From contig JACVJB010000099.1 in NCBI GenBank assembly GCA_015711775.1, forward strand, positions 1 to 5,371: a stretch of DNA of 5,371 nucleotides, given 5' to 3'. Shown in pieces: positions 1 through 5,371 of the stretch. Made by a program: the position numbers and the translations under genes. The stretch comes from Actinomycetota bacterium. Lineage in GTDB: Bacteria > Actinomycetota > Humimicrobiia > Humimicrobiales > Humimicrobiaceae. Within the stretch, counting starts at the first letter, position 1; the number at the start of each line of letters is the position of its first letter. The notes beneath the pieces are model-generated. The model made no database searches. It was not told the DNA's origin and was given only the letters and a program-made list of their open reading frames with translations.

Positions 1-1847
1 CAAATATGGATACGCTTGTCGGGATAGGGACCCTCTCGGCTTATATATACAGCGCTTTGATTGTTTTATTCCCCACCGTCCGGATAAAACTGAATCTGCC
101 TGATATAAATTATTTTGATGTCACAATTGTTGTTATTGGTTTTATTACCCTTGGAAAATATCTTGAATACCGCTCAAAACTCAGGACAGGCGAGGCAATA
201 GAAAAACTTATAAATCTCCAGGCAAAAACTGCAATTGTAATACGAGAGGGTGTTGAACTTGAAATTCCTGTGGAAAGAATTACTTTTGGTGAGATAATTG
301 TTGTAAAACCCGGGGGCAAAATTCCCGTAGACGGTACAATAACAGAAGGGCTCACTTCAATTGATGAATCCATGGTTACCGGAGAATCTATTCCGGTTGA
401 TAAAAAACCCGGATATAATGTAATAGGAGGAACCATAAATAAATATGGTTCATTTAGATTCAGAGCCACAAAGATTGGCAAGGATACGCTTCTTGCGCAG
501 ATAATTCAAATGGTTGAAGAGGCCCAGGGCTCCAGGGCACCTGTTCAAAGACTCGTTGATAAAATTTCAGGTATTTTTGTGCCCATTGTTCTTGGGATAG
601 CATTTCTTTCAATAATTATCTGGCTTTCGGCAGGCAGCTTTTTTATGCCTTTTAACCAGGCGTTCAGATTCGGTCTTTTAAGCTTTGTCGGAGTTCTTGT
701 AATTGCATGCCCATGTGCGTTAGGCCTTGCGACTCCAACAGCAATAATTGTAGGAGTTGGAAAAGGAGCGCAGAACGGCATACTTATAAAAAATGCCGAA
801 AGCCTTGAAAACCTTTATAAAATAGATACTCTTGTTGTGGATAAAACCGGGACAATAACTAAAGGAAATCCTGAAGTTACAGATTTTACCATGACTAAAA
901 CAGCAGAAAGCGGTGATTTTCGTGATTCGAGTAACGGCAAGAAAGATAATAATATAAAGACAGGCACTTTAAATTCTGAAGAAGCGTTTGCTGTACTTGC
1001 CTCACTTGAAAAAAAATCCGAACATCCGCTGGCCCATGCGATTGTTGAAAAAGCTGAAAGCAGGGGGCTGAATTTTGTTGAAATAAATGATTTTAAAAAT
1101 TTTGAAGGCAGGGGCATTAAAGGCAAATATAACGGCGTAATATATTTTGCAGGCAATATGAAACTAATGGACGAATTTAATATTAAATACAGCAGCCGGA
1201 TGATTCGGGAAATGACCTTTCAAGGTAAAACTCCTGTATTTTTTTCAAATGAAAATGAGGTCATCGCTGTAGCGGGAATTGCAGACAGCCTGAAAGAAAA
1301 CAGCAGGTCTGCCGTTGAAAAACTCCGAAAGCTTGGAATAAAGGTTGTGCTTCTTTCCGGTGACAATAGAAATACTGCAGAATACATTGGCAGACAGGCC
1401 GGCATAGACAGTATTTTTGCAGAGGTGCTTCCAGGCCAGAAGGCTGAAAAAATTAAAGAGCTTCAGGACAGCGGCGCAAAAGTTGCAATGGCCGGAGATG
1501 GGGTAAACGATGCCCCCGCGCTTGCCCAGGCTGATGTTGGGATTGCAATGAGCACAGGTACAGATGTAGCAATAGAATCAGCAGATATTGCTCTTCTTGC
1601 AGGCGACATATCAAAAATACCCCAGTCAATTTTGCTTTCAAGACAAACTATGCGCACTATTAAGCAGAATTTATTCTGGGCCTTTATTTATAATATAATC
1701 GGCATCCCGCTTGCGGCAGGGCTTTTTTACCCGTTTTGGGGCATTCTTTTAAACCCGGTTTTTGCGGGCCTTGCCATGGCCTTTTCAAGTGTGTCAGTGG
1801 TACTGAATTCATTAAGATTAAAGTTTACAAAGTTACAGGTTAAGTGA
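1..1847 (+). CDS. copA: Cu(I)-exporting P1B-type ATPase CopA (5' partial)
   Basis: Integral membrane pump that uses ATP to export Cu(I) from the cytoplasm. The reading frame is open to the window edge: an Asn codon (3-5) precedes the Met at 6, giving NMDTLVGIGT, the usual start of the third membrane helix in CopA. Met-6 is therefore internal, and the heavy-metal-binding domain(s) and first helices are missing. Numbering from that Met: helices about 2-22 and 36-55; actuator domain with TGES at 125-128; helices 190-209 and 222-245, the latter with the copper-binding CPC at 235-237; phosphorylation site DKTGT at 279-283 (Asp279 phosphorylated); nucleotide-domain HP at 340-341; GDGVNDAP at 497-504; last two helices with YN at 562-563 and MxxSS at 591-595. 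CPC plus YN plus MxxSS is the Cu(I)-type (P1B-1) signature, as opposed to Zn/Cd or Co pumps. A polar linker at about 297-325 is longer than usual. Ends TGA. The downstream csoR-type gene supports the copper role. Ag(I) may also be a substrate. Confidence 0.96.
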   Translation, partial: NMDTLVGIGTLSAYIYSALIVLFPTVRIKLNLPDINYFDVTIVVIGFITLGKYLEYRSKLRTGEAIEKLINLQAKTAIVIREGVELEIPVERITFGEIIVVKPGGKIPVDGTITEGLTSIDESMVTGESIPVDKKPGYNVIGGTINKYGSFRFRATKIGKDTLLAQIIQMVEEAQGSRAPVQRLVDKISGIFVPIVLGIAFLSIIIWLSAGSFFMPFNQAFRFGLLSFVGVLVIACPCALGLATPTAIIVGVGKGAQNGILIKNAESLENLYKIDTLVVDKTGTITKGNPEVTDFTMTKTAESGDFRDSSNGKKDNNIKTGTLNSEEAFAVLASLEKKSEHPLAHAIVEKAESRGLNFVEINDFKNFEGRGIKGKYNGVIYFAGNMKLMDEFNIKYSSRMIREMTFQGKTPVFFSNENEVIAVAGIADSLKENSRSAVEKLRKLGIKVVLLSGDNRNTAEYIGRQAGIDSIFAEVLPGQKAEKIKELQDSGAKVAMAGDGVNDAPALAQADVGIAMSTGTDVAIESADIALLAGDISKIPQSILLSRQTMRTIKQNLFWAFIYNIIGIPLAAGLFYPFWGILLNPVFAGLAMAFSSVSVVLNSLRLKFTKLQVK

Positions 1848-1854
1848 TTATGTT

Positions 1855-1941
1855 ATGCAAAAAAAAGGCTGCAAAAGCAGTAAAATGGATTATTTAATAA
1901 TTGGTGCAGTTTTTTATATGTTTATTAATAACAAATTGTAA
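1855..1941 (+). CDS. possible 28-residue membrane peptide downstream of copA
   Basis: A short open frame begins 7 bases after the copA stop, ATG at 1855 and TAA at 1939-1941, too short for routine gene calling. The translation starts MQKKGCKSSKMDYL, a Lys-rich head with one Cys, and continues IIGAVFYMFINNKL, a short hydrophobic stretch with a polar tail. This looks like a tiny single-helix membrane protein with the positive end inside. Small Cys/His-bearing one-helix proteins next to copper pumps are known in other bacteria, but no specific family is recognised here. Translation support is weak: only a GTGAT-like element across the copA stop (1844-1848). The hydrophobic part is only about 14 residues, short for a full span. 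A 15-residue frame from ATG 1850 and a weak hairpin (1859-1915) overlap it, so chance is a serious alternative. Confidence 0.25.
   Translation: MQKKGCKSSKMDYLIIGAVFYMFINNKL
1859..1915 (+). terminator. weak candidate terminator hairpin after copA
   Basis: CTGCA (1869-1873) can pair with TGCAG (1905-1909). The stem can be lengthened by two G-T pairs and by A-run (1859-1866) to T-run (1910-1915) pairing. The T-run follows directly, as in an intrinsic terminator, but the loop is about 31 bases and the stem is poor. A smaller CTGC-AAAA-GCAG hairpin (1869-1880) competes with it. If real, it would separate copA and csoR transcripts and exclude the small ORF proposed here. Confidence 0.2.
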
Positions 1942-1970
1942 ATTCATAGAGCTTTATAAATGAAAGGGAA

Positions 1971-1978
1971 AAAAAGGG
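1971..1978 (+). promoter_or_regulatory. ribosome binding site of the csoR-like gene
   Basis: AAAAAGGG ends 7 bases before the ATG at 1986, and a second AAAGGG lies just upstream (1963-1968). This purine run supports the chosen start and suggests the gene is translated independently of copA. Confidence 0.55.
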
Positions 1979-1985
1979 TTAATTT

Positions 1986-2270
1986 ATGGTTGTAAATAAA
2001 AAATCAGTAAAGAAGGACTCACTGTTAAACTTAAAGAAAGCAAAGTCACACATTGAAAAAATTATCAGCATGGTTGAGGAAGACCGTTACTGCATAGATA
2101 TAATGCAGCAGAATCTTGCAGTCATAGGGCTCTTAAAATCTGCGCACCTTATCCTGCTTGATAACCACTTGAGGCACTGCTTCAGTAATGCTATAAAGTC
2201 AGATAATCTTTTAAAAAAAGAAGAGATGATTGACGAAATCCTTAAAGTTACAAAACTTGCAAATAAATAA
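1986..2270 (+). CDS. csoR: CsoR-family copper-sensing transcriptional repressor
   Basis: A 94-residue, all-helical, cytoplasmic DNA-binding protein of the CsoR/RcnR/FrmR family (DUF156), full length for the family. The signature EEDRYCIDIMQQ followed by DNHLRHC is clear. The ligand triad is Cys36, His61 and Cys65, the Cys-His-Cys pattern known to bind Cu(I) between subunits in CsoR. Nickel/cobalt (RcnR) and formaldehyde (FrmR) sensors differ at these places. Family knowledge: apo-protein tetramers bind an operator and Cu(I) binding releases it, inducing the copper pump, which agrees with copA 138 bases upstream on the same strand. The DNA-contacting face is odd: the usual Arg-rich IEGQVRGI-like segment is replaced by NLKKAKSHIEKII (15-27), with Lys in place of Arg. 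No operator is recognised in the window. The start is set by a good ribosome binding site. The stop lies 13 bases from that of the convergent radical SAM gene. Confidence 0.92.
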   Translation: MVVNKKSVKKDSLLNLKKAKSHIEKIISMVEEDRYCIDIMQQNLAVIGLLKSAHLILLDNHLRHCFSNAIKSDNLLKKEEMIDEILKVTKLANK

Positions 2271-2295
2271 AAAGCAGGACGACTTACTTGCCTTC
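2270..2295 (-). terminator. weak hairpin at the end of the radical SAM gene
   Basis: On the minus strand GAAGGCA (2295-2289) can pair with TGCTTTT (2276-2270), including two G-T pairs and a 12-base loop, and an A/T-rich stretch with Ts follows. It spans the stop codon, because the convergent genes leave only 13 bases between them. The stem is weak and this may be chance. Confidence 0.2.
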
Positions 2296-3732
2296 ATATT
2301 CTTTCTGCCAGACAGGATCAAATAACTTTGCCAGCTTTTTATCATATAAAGTCATTTTTTCATAATACTTCGGGTCCTTTAATATCATGGCCGCTGAATC
2401 GTCCTGAGGCTTGCCATTGAATTTTTTCACAAATTTAACGAATTGCTCATAATGGTCCCTGTATGGGCATGGCGTTAAAAGATTTCCTCGTAGAGTGGAA
2501 GTGCCGGTCATGTTGCCGGAATTTTTCCTGCCGTGTCCCTGCTGCTTCTGCCAGTCTCTAATTGAGCTTAAAAATGGGCTGTTCCATATATCGGCCAGGC
2601 CGCCGCCGCTACTGTAAATATCCGCAATATTTCCTGCCGAATATGGCGTACAGACGCATGGCATTACATTTCCGTTCCAGTCTATATGCAGATAACCGCC
2701 TCCCCTGCCTGCTGCAATGCATCCGTTGACCAGTGTGCCGTGGTTCCAGAAATCAAGCAGGAAAAGTTTTTTATCCTCTATTATTTTCCAAATAAGCTCT
2801 CTGAACTCAAGTCTCTGTCCGGGTGTGGGCATAAGGTCAAAGTCCGCGTTTCTTCCCATGGGAAGATACTGGAAATAAAAACCATAAAAAGCGCCCATAT
2901 TGTTAAAAAAGAAATCCAGGAACTCTTCAGTAAGTACGCTGGCGCAGTTATTGCGGTTAACAGTTACAGAAATACCAAAAGGTGAGCCTGCATCTTTCAT
3001 TAAATCCATGGCTGCAATCACTCTGTCAAAAACGCCTTTACCTCTTCTTTTATCAGTCTCAGCTCTCATTCCTTCTGCAGAAAAAGCTGGCGTTATGTTT
3101 GCGCAGGCTGCAATTCTTTCTGCCGTTTTTTTATCTATTAATGTTCCGTTTGTAAAAGCAAGGAAAAGCAGGTCAGGATTTTTACTGGCTACATCCAGTA
3201 TATCCCTGTTATGCGAGCGCCAGGCAAAAGGCTCGCCTCCGCTAAATACCACAAGCTTTATGCCCCATAAATTTTTTGCATCTGATATTATTCTGTCAAT
3301 TATTTCCCAGGACAGTTTTGAGCCGCCGGCACTGGAAGCTGCATAGCAGTCAGCGCATTTTAAATTGCACGCGTGTCCGGGGCTTATAACAAGTAAAAAC
3401 GGAGGGTCCGTATGGTTTTGCATATAAAACTTTTTTACAGGGCCCTTTCTTTTTGCAGTGCTTAGCAGGGCATTTGCCCATAGCATAAGTGTGGCTTTGG
3501 AAATATCCTTTTTAATAAAGCCTTTTTCAATACTTCTGTTAATAGAGTTTACTGCTGCAACGGCCATTGCTTTCTTTTCATTCTGTATTGCAGCGTTTGA
3601 ACCGGAAAAAGAATTCTTTCCGCCTGGCTTTAAAAAAAAGACAACAAATTTTTCAAAAAGGCTAATTATTGCTTTCCTGAATATTCTGCTGTACAGAAGA
3701 TTAACGGTAATTTTATACAGTAAATTACTCAT
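2284..3732 (-). CDS. radical SAM enzyme with SPASM/twitch-like C-terminal cysteines
   Basis: A 482-residue protein expected to cleave S-adenosylmethionine at a [4Fe-4S] cluster and start radical chemistry on an unknown substrate. Residues 1-35 are hydrophobic/basic and could form a membrane-associating helix. A linker leads to the radical SAM core: ACNLKCADCY holds the cluster ligands Cys122, Cys126 and Cys129; SGGEP (164-168) is the SAM-binding motif; TNGT (194-197) and SAEG (218-221) mark later strands of the barrel. The C-terminal part has Cys338, then HIDWNGNVMPCVC (349-361) with Cys359 and Cys361, and CPYRDHY (422-428) with Cys422. This resembles a reduced SPASM/twitch domain holding one auxiliary Fe-S cluster, as in peptide- or cofactor-modifying enzymes. 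A Gly/Ser/Asn-rich insert sits at about 397-417. No precursor peptide is evident nearby. ATG 3732 is the only ordinary start in this frame before the upstream TAG (3795-3793), and it lacks a Shine-Dalgarno sequence. The family is certain, the substrate unknown. Confidence 0.93.
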   Translation of the reverse strand: MSNLLYKITVNLLYSRIFRKAIISLFEKFVVFFLKPGGKNSFSGSNAAIQNEKKAMAVAAVNSINRSIEKGFIKKDISKATLMLWANALLSTAKRKGPVKKFYMQNHTDPPFLLVISPGHACNLKCADCYAASSAGGSKLSWEIIDRIISDAKNLWGIKLVVFSGGEPFAWRSHNRDILDVASKNPDLLFLAFTNGTLIDKKTAERIAACANITPAFSAEGMRAETDKRRGKGVFDRVIAAMDLMKDAGSPFGISVTVNRNNCASVLTEEFLDFFFNNMGAFYGFYFQYLPMGRNADFDLMPTPGQRLEFRELIWKIIEDKKLFLLDFWNHGTLVNGCIAAGRGGGYLHIDWNGNVMPCVCTPYSAGNIADIYSSGGGLADIWNSPFLSSIRDWQKQQGHGRKNSGNMTGTSTLRGNLLTPCPYRDHYEQFVKFVKKFNGKPQDDSAAMILKDPKYYEKMTLYDKKLAKLFDPVWQKEYEGK

Positions 3733-3763
3733 AATATTTAATAAAAAAATAATAAAAAAATTA
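3731..3763. other. uninterrupted A/T tract before the radical SAM start
   Basis: Thirty-three bases with no G or C, including two 7-base A-runs on the plus strand (T-runs on the gene's strand). The tract abuts the start codon and takes the place of a Shine-Dalgarno sequence. It could be an easily melted promoter, an unstructured leader or a bent-DNA element; the sequence does not decide. Confidence 0.7.
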
Positions 3764-3779
3764 CTTTTTCTTTGCTCAA
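3749..3779 (-). promoter_or_regulatory. candidate sigma-70-like promoter of the radical SAM gene
   Basis: On the minus strand TTGAGC (3779-3774, 4 of 6 matches to TTGACA) is followed after 19 bases by TATTAT (3754-3749, 5 of 6 matches to TATAAT). Transcription would begin near 3742, giving a leader of about ten bases, which fits the missing Shine-Dalgarno sequence. The spacer is long and the region is so A/T-rich that chance matches are likely. Confidence 0.3.
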
Positions 3780-3794
3780 AGTAGAAAATGTCCT

Positions 3795-3816
3795 AAAAAA
3801 AGAGTAACGCCCCCTT
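3795..3816 (-). terminator. weak candidate terminator after the HNH gene
   Basis: On the minus strand AAGGG (3816-3812) can pair with CTCTT (3804-3800) around a 7-base loop, followed by further Ts down to 3795, about 50 bases past the HNH-gene stop. The position and T-run suit an intrinsic terminator, but the stem has only five pairs, one of them G-T. If it works, the two minus-strand genes are separate transcripts. Confidence 0.25.
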
Positions 3817-3862
3817 GATACACATCCGTATTTCTATCATTGGTTAATTGCTGCAGAGGCAA

Positions 3863-5371
3863 TCAGTCAATAAAATTATTATCAAAACTGCCTGAATTAT
3901 TAAGAACCCAGTTTATTGAAAGGCCTCTTCTTGCAAGATATTTTCTTACCTGAGTTTCATTGCTCATTCTAAGGTTATTATAATTTTCCTGGGAACTGTC
4001 TTTCCAGACTCTGTGGGAAAAAAGCATGCTTATCGCATTTTCTATTAAAACCCAGTTTTGCCCGCTGATTTGGCGCAGAAGTATTTCCTTTCTTTCATTT
4101 TCATCAAAAAGCTCAAGAATAGCCGCTGTTAAATCTTTTAATATCGCGCACACTGCTTTAAAAGAACCGTTAAGAAATATTCTTTCTGAAATTCCGTGGT
4201 TTTCATCGTTAAGGTCCGGCGACCACATATCTTCAAGAGCATAGGGCACAAAAAAGTTCAAAAACTTTACAGAATTGATTCTTTCAAGTTCCCGCAGCCT
4301 GTCAGACTGGCTTATATCAATTGAAAGGGGAGGGCTTGTAATAAATTTTTTAAAAAATGACGCTTTCAGCCTTCCAACAGTAAGCGGGCATCTGGAATCG
4401 GTGTTGTATTCTGCAAGATATTTTTTCAGTGCGTTTTGCTCATCTTCCAGGATACTGTCGTAAATATTGCTTTCAATCATATTGAGCGCTTCGGATTTTT
4501 TTCTGCCCCTGCTTACAAGATACGAAACAAATCCTGATTCAGATTTGCTGCCTGCAAGCTCCATATATTCTTTCCATTCCTCTTCAAAAATACTTGCCCA
4601 TTTATTTATCAAAACTGATATGAAAAACGGCATCTGGCGAAGCTTATCGTGGGCCACAAGGTTTGTTTCTTTTAAGGTTTTAATTACAGGATCGATATAT
4701 ATTTTACATTCTATTTCTTTTCGTCCTGCCCAGATTTGAGCAGCAGCCTTATGCTGGCCGTCAAAAAGATAAACATGTCTGCCGGAAAGTCTGCACACAG
4801 AAGGAGTTAACTGGCTGTTTACAAGCAGGTGTCTGTAAAGATCCCACAGTCTTTTTATCTCAAGCGGCCTTGGCTGGAGCTCAATGTCATTATTTATATA
4901 TGAGAGCGGCAGGACTGCATAAAAGTATTGAAAACCAGTGGCTGGACAGATAGAAAGTGGTATTGTCCAGTTTATTTTGTCATCTGGCAGCTTAATGATA
5001 ACTGTGCTTTTATTGTTGTCTGTCTCATAATATATTGTCTTTTTTATGTTTTCGTTACCGAGCTTCAAAGACAGTACATCATCAAGCTTGCTTATGCTGC
5101 TACTGTTGAAAAACTCCTCCATCTCTTTATACGCTCTCAGCTCCATAATTGATAGCTGGCCAAGCTCCCTGTGGTGTTTCCTGCATACTGTTGCAATACC
5201 GTTTAGCTGCAAATCTTTACCGGAATTAAAAGGGGTTAAATGATGATATTCAATATCTGCATCGCTTTCAATCGGAAGTTCATCAACAGCACATATAATT
5301 CTGTTACCAGACATATTCCTTTTATTAATAATATCCTTTTCTTTTTTACCGGGTTCAAGATGAACAGACAT
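3863..5371 (-). CDS. HNH nuclease-like / ParB-DGQHR-like domain fusion protein (start at window edge)
   Basis: A 502-residue soluble protein. Residues about 24-75 look like an HNH/ββα-metal nuclease module: Cys27, then IEYHHL (40-45) with the His43-His44 pair, Asn57, and VCRKHHRELG (62-71) with Cys63, His66 and His67. A complete module would hydrolyse DNA phosphodiester bonds using a divalent metal. The zinc ligands are unusual: C-x2-D and C-x2-H replace the common C-x2-C pairs. Residues about 165-228 resemble the ParB N-terminal/DGQHR fold: QPRPLEIKRLW, then LFDGQHKAAAQIWAGRKEI (202-220), then a strand ending YIDP. DGQHR domains are known from DndB-type proteins of DNA phosphorothioation. 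The remaining roughly 270 residues are mostly helical with no recognised domain. Met1 is the last codon of the window, so the gene may begin further upstream; Met20 (5314) follows AAAAGGAAT and is an alternative start. A DNA-targeting or regulatory role is inferred; the actual function is unknown. Confidence 0.85.
   Translation of the reverse strand: MSVHLEPGKKEKDIINKRNMSGNRIICAVDELPIESDADIEYHHLTPFNSGKDLQLNGIATVCRKHHRELGQLSIMELRAYKEMEEFFNSSSISKLDDVLSLKLGNENIKKTIYYETDNNKSTVIIKLPDDKINWTIPLSICPATGFQYFYAVLPLSYINNDIELQPRPLEIKRLWDLYRHLLVNSQLTPSVCRLSGRHVYLFDGQHKAAAQIWAGRKEIECKIYIDPVIKTLKETNLVAHDKLRQMPFFISVLINKWASIFEEEWKEYMELAGSKSESGFVSYLVSRGRKKSEALNMIESNIYDSILEDEQNALKKYLAEYNTDSRCPLTVGRLKASFFKKFITSPPLSIDISQSDRLRELERINSVKFLNFFVPYALEDMWSPDLNDENHGISERIFLNGSFKAVCAILKDLTAAILELFDENERKEILLRQISGQNWVLIENAISMLFSHRVWKDSSQENYNNLRMSNETQVRKYLARRGLSINWVLNNSGSFDNNFID

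Noticed and set aside
110..1657. Several minus-strand frames opposite copA.
   Set aside because: They lie opposite a conserved P-type ATPase frame and have low-complexity Ser/Pro/Ile translations, so they are shadows.
1850..1897. A 15-codon frame from ATG 1850 directly after copA (MLCKKKAAKAVKWII).
   Set aside because: It is very short and Lys/Ala-rich because of the A-run. The overlapping frame from 1855 is longer and has a more protein-like layout.
1901..1928. A promoter-like pair TTGGTG and TATTAA, 16 bases apart, upstream of csoR.
   Set aside because: Only 3 of 6 and 4 of 6 matches in an A/T-rich gap, no better than chance.
1943..1964. Inverted repeat TTCAT...ATGAA upstream of csoR as a possible CsoR operator.
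   Set aside because: Only five bases per arm, with a poorly matching centre and no resemblance to the G/C-rich operators known for CsoR.
2686..3346. Two plus-strand open frames (99 and 148 codons) opposite the radical SAM gene.
   Set aside because: The opposite strand encodes a clear radical SAM protein with all motifs. These frames show no domain features and are antisense shadows.
3793..3840. A 15-codon frame on the minus strand (MIEIRMCIKG...) in the spacer, in frame with the radical SAM gene and separated from it by a single TAG.
   Set aside because: It has no ribosome binding site and an implausible composition, and nothing supports TAG readthrough. It is most likely chance in a short spacer.
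4026..5243. Several plus-strand frames of 60-90 codons opposite the HNH fusion gene.
   Set aside because: Ser/Leu/Phe-rich translations typical of antisense of a Lys/Glu-rich gene, with no start signals or motifs.
3733..5371. HNH and radical SAM genes as one two-gene defence or modification operon.
   Set aside because: A 130-base spacer with a possible terminator and a separate promoter candidate argues against co-transcription, and no functional tie is visible in the sequence.

Overview
The window is an A+T-rich bacterial chromosome segment that uses the standard code (TGA and TAA as stops) and holds four solid genes. The style points to an anaerobic, probably uncultured bacterium: A+T-rich, Lys/Ile/Asn-rich proteins and a radical SAM Fe-S enzyme. 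Nothing seen fixes the phylum.

Left part, plus strand (1-2270): a copper locus. It starts inside a Cu(I)-exporting P1B-type ATPase (copA). The N-terminal metal-binding region and first membrane helices lie outside the window, while the TGES, CPC, DKTGT, HP and GDGVNDAP motifs are all present. After a 138-base gap comes a CsoR/RcnR-family repressor carrying the complete Cys-His-Cys copper triad. The expected circuit is Cu(I) binding to CsoR, which releases DNA and allows CopA expression. The operator that would prove this is not visible here and probably lies upstream of copA. The gap contains a possible 28-residue single-helix membrane peptide (1855-1941) and a competing weak hairpin.

Right part, minus strand (2284-5371): two genes read right to left. 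The first is a 502-residue protein that joins an N-terminal HNH-nuclease-like module to a ParB/DGQHR-like domain (motif DGQHK) and a long helical C-terminus of unknown function. After 130 bases comes a 482-residue radical SAM enzyme with an extra C-terminal cysteine set of SPASM/twitch type. The radical SAM gene converges on csoR with only 13 bases between the stop codons. The 130-base spacer has a weak hairpin with a T-run and an unbroken A/T tract just before the radical SAM start, which has no Shine-Dalgarno sequence.

No link between the copper genes and the minus-strand genes can be shown. The most unusual object is the HNH-DGQHK fusion protein. DGQHR-type domains are known from the DndB proteins of DNA phosphorothioation systems, so a DNA-modification or defence role is conceivable but unproven. 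No tRNA, rRNA, CRISPR, insertion sequence or long repeat was seen.
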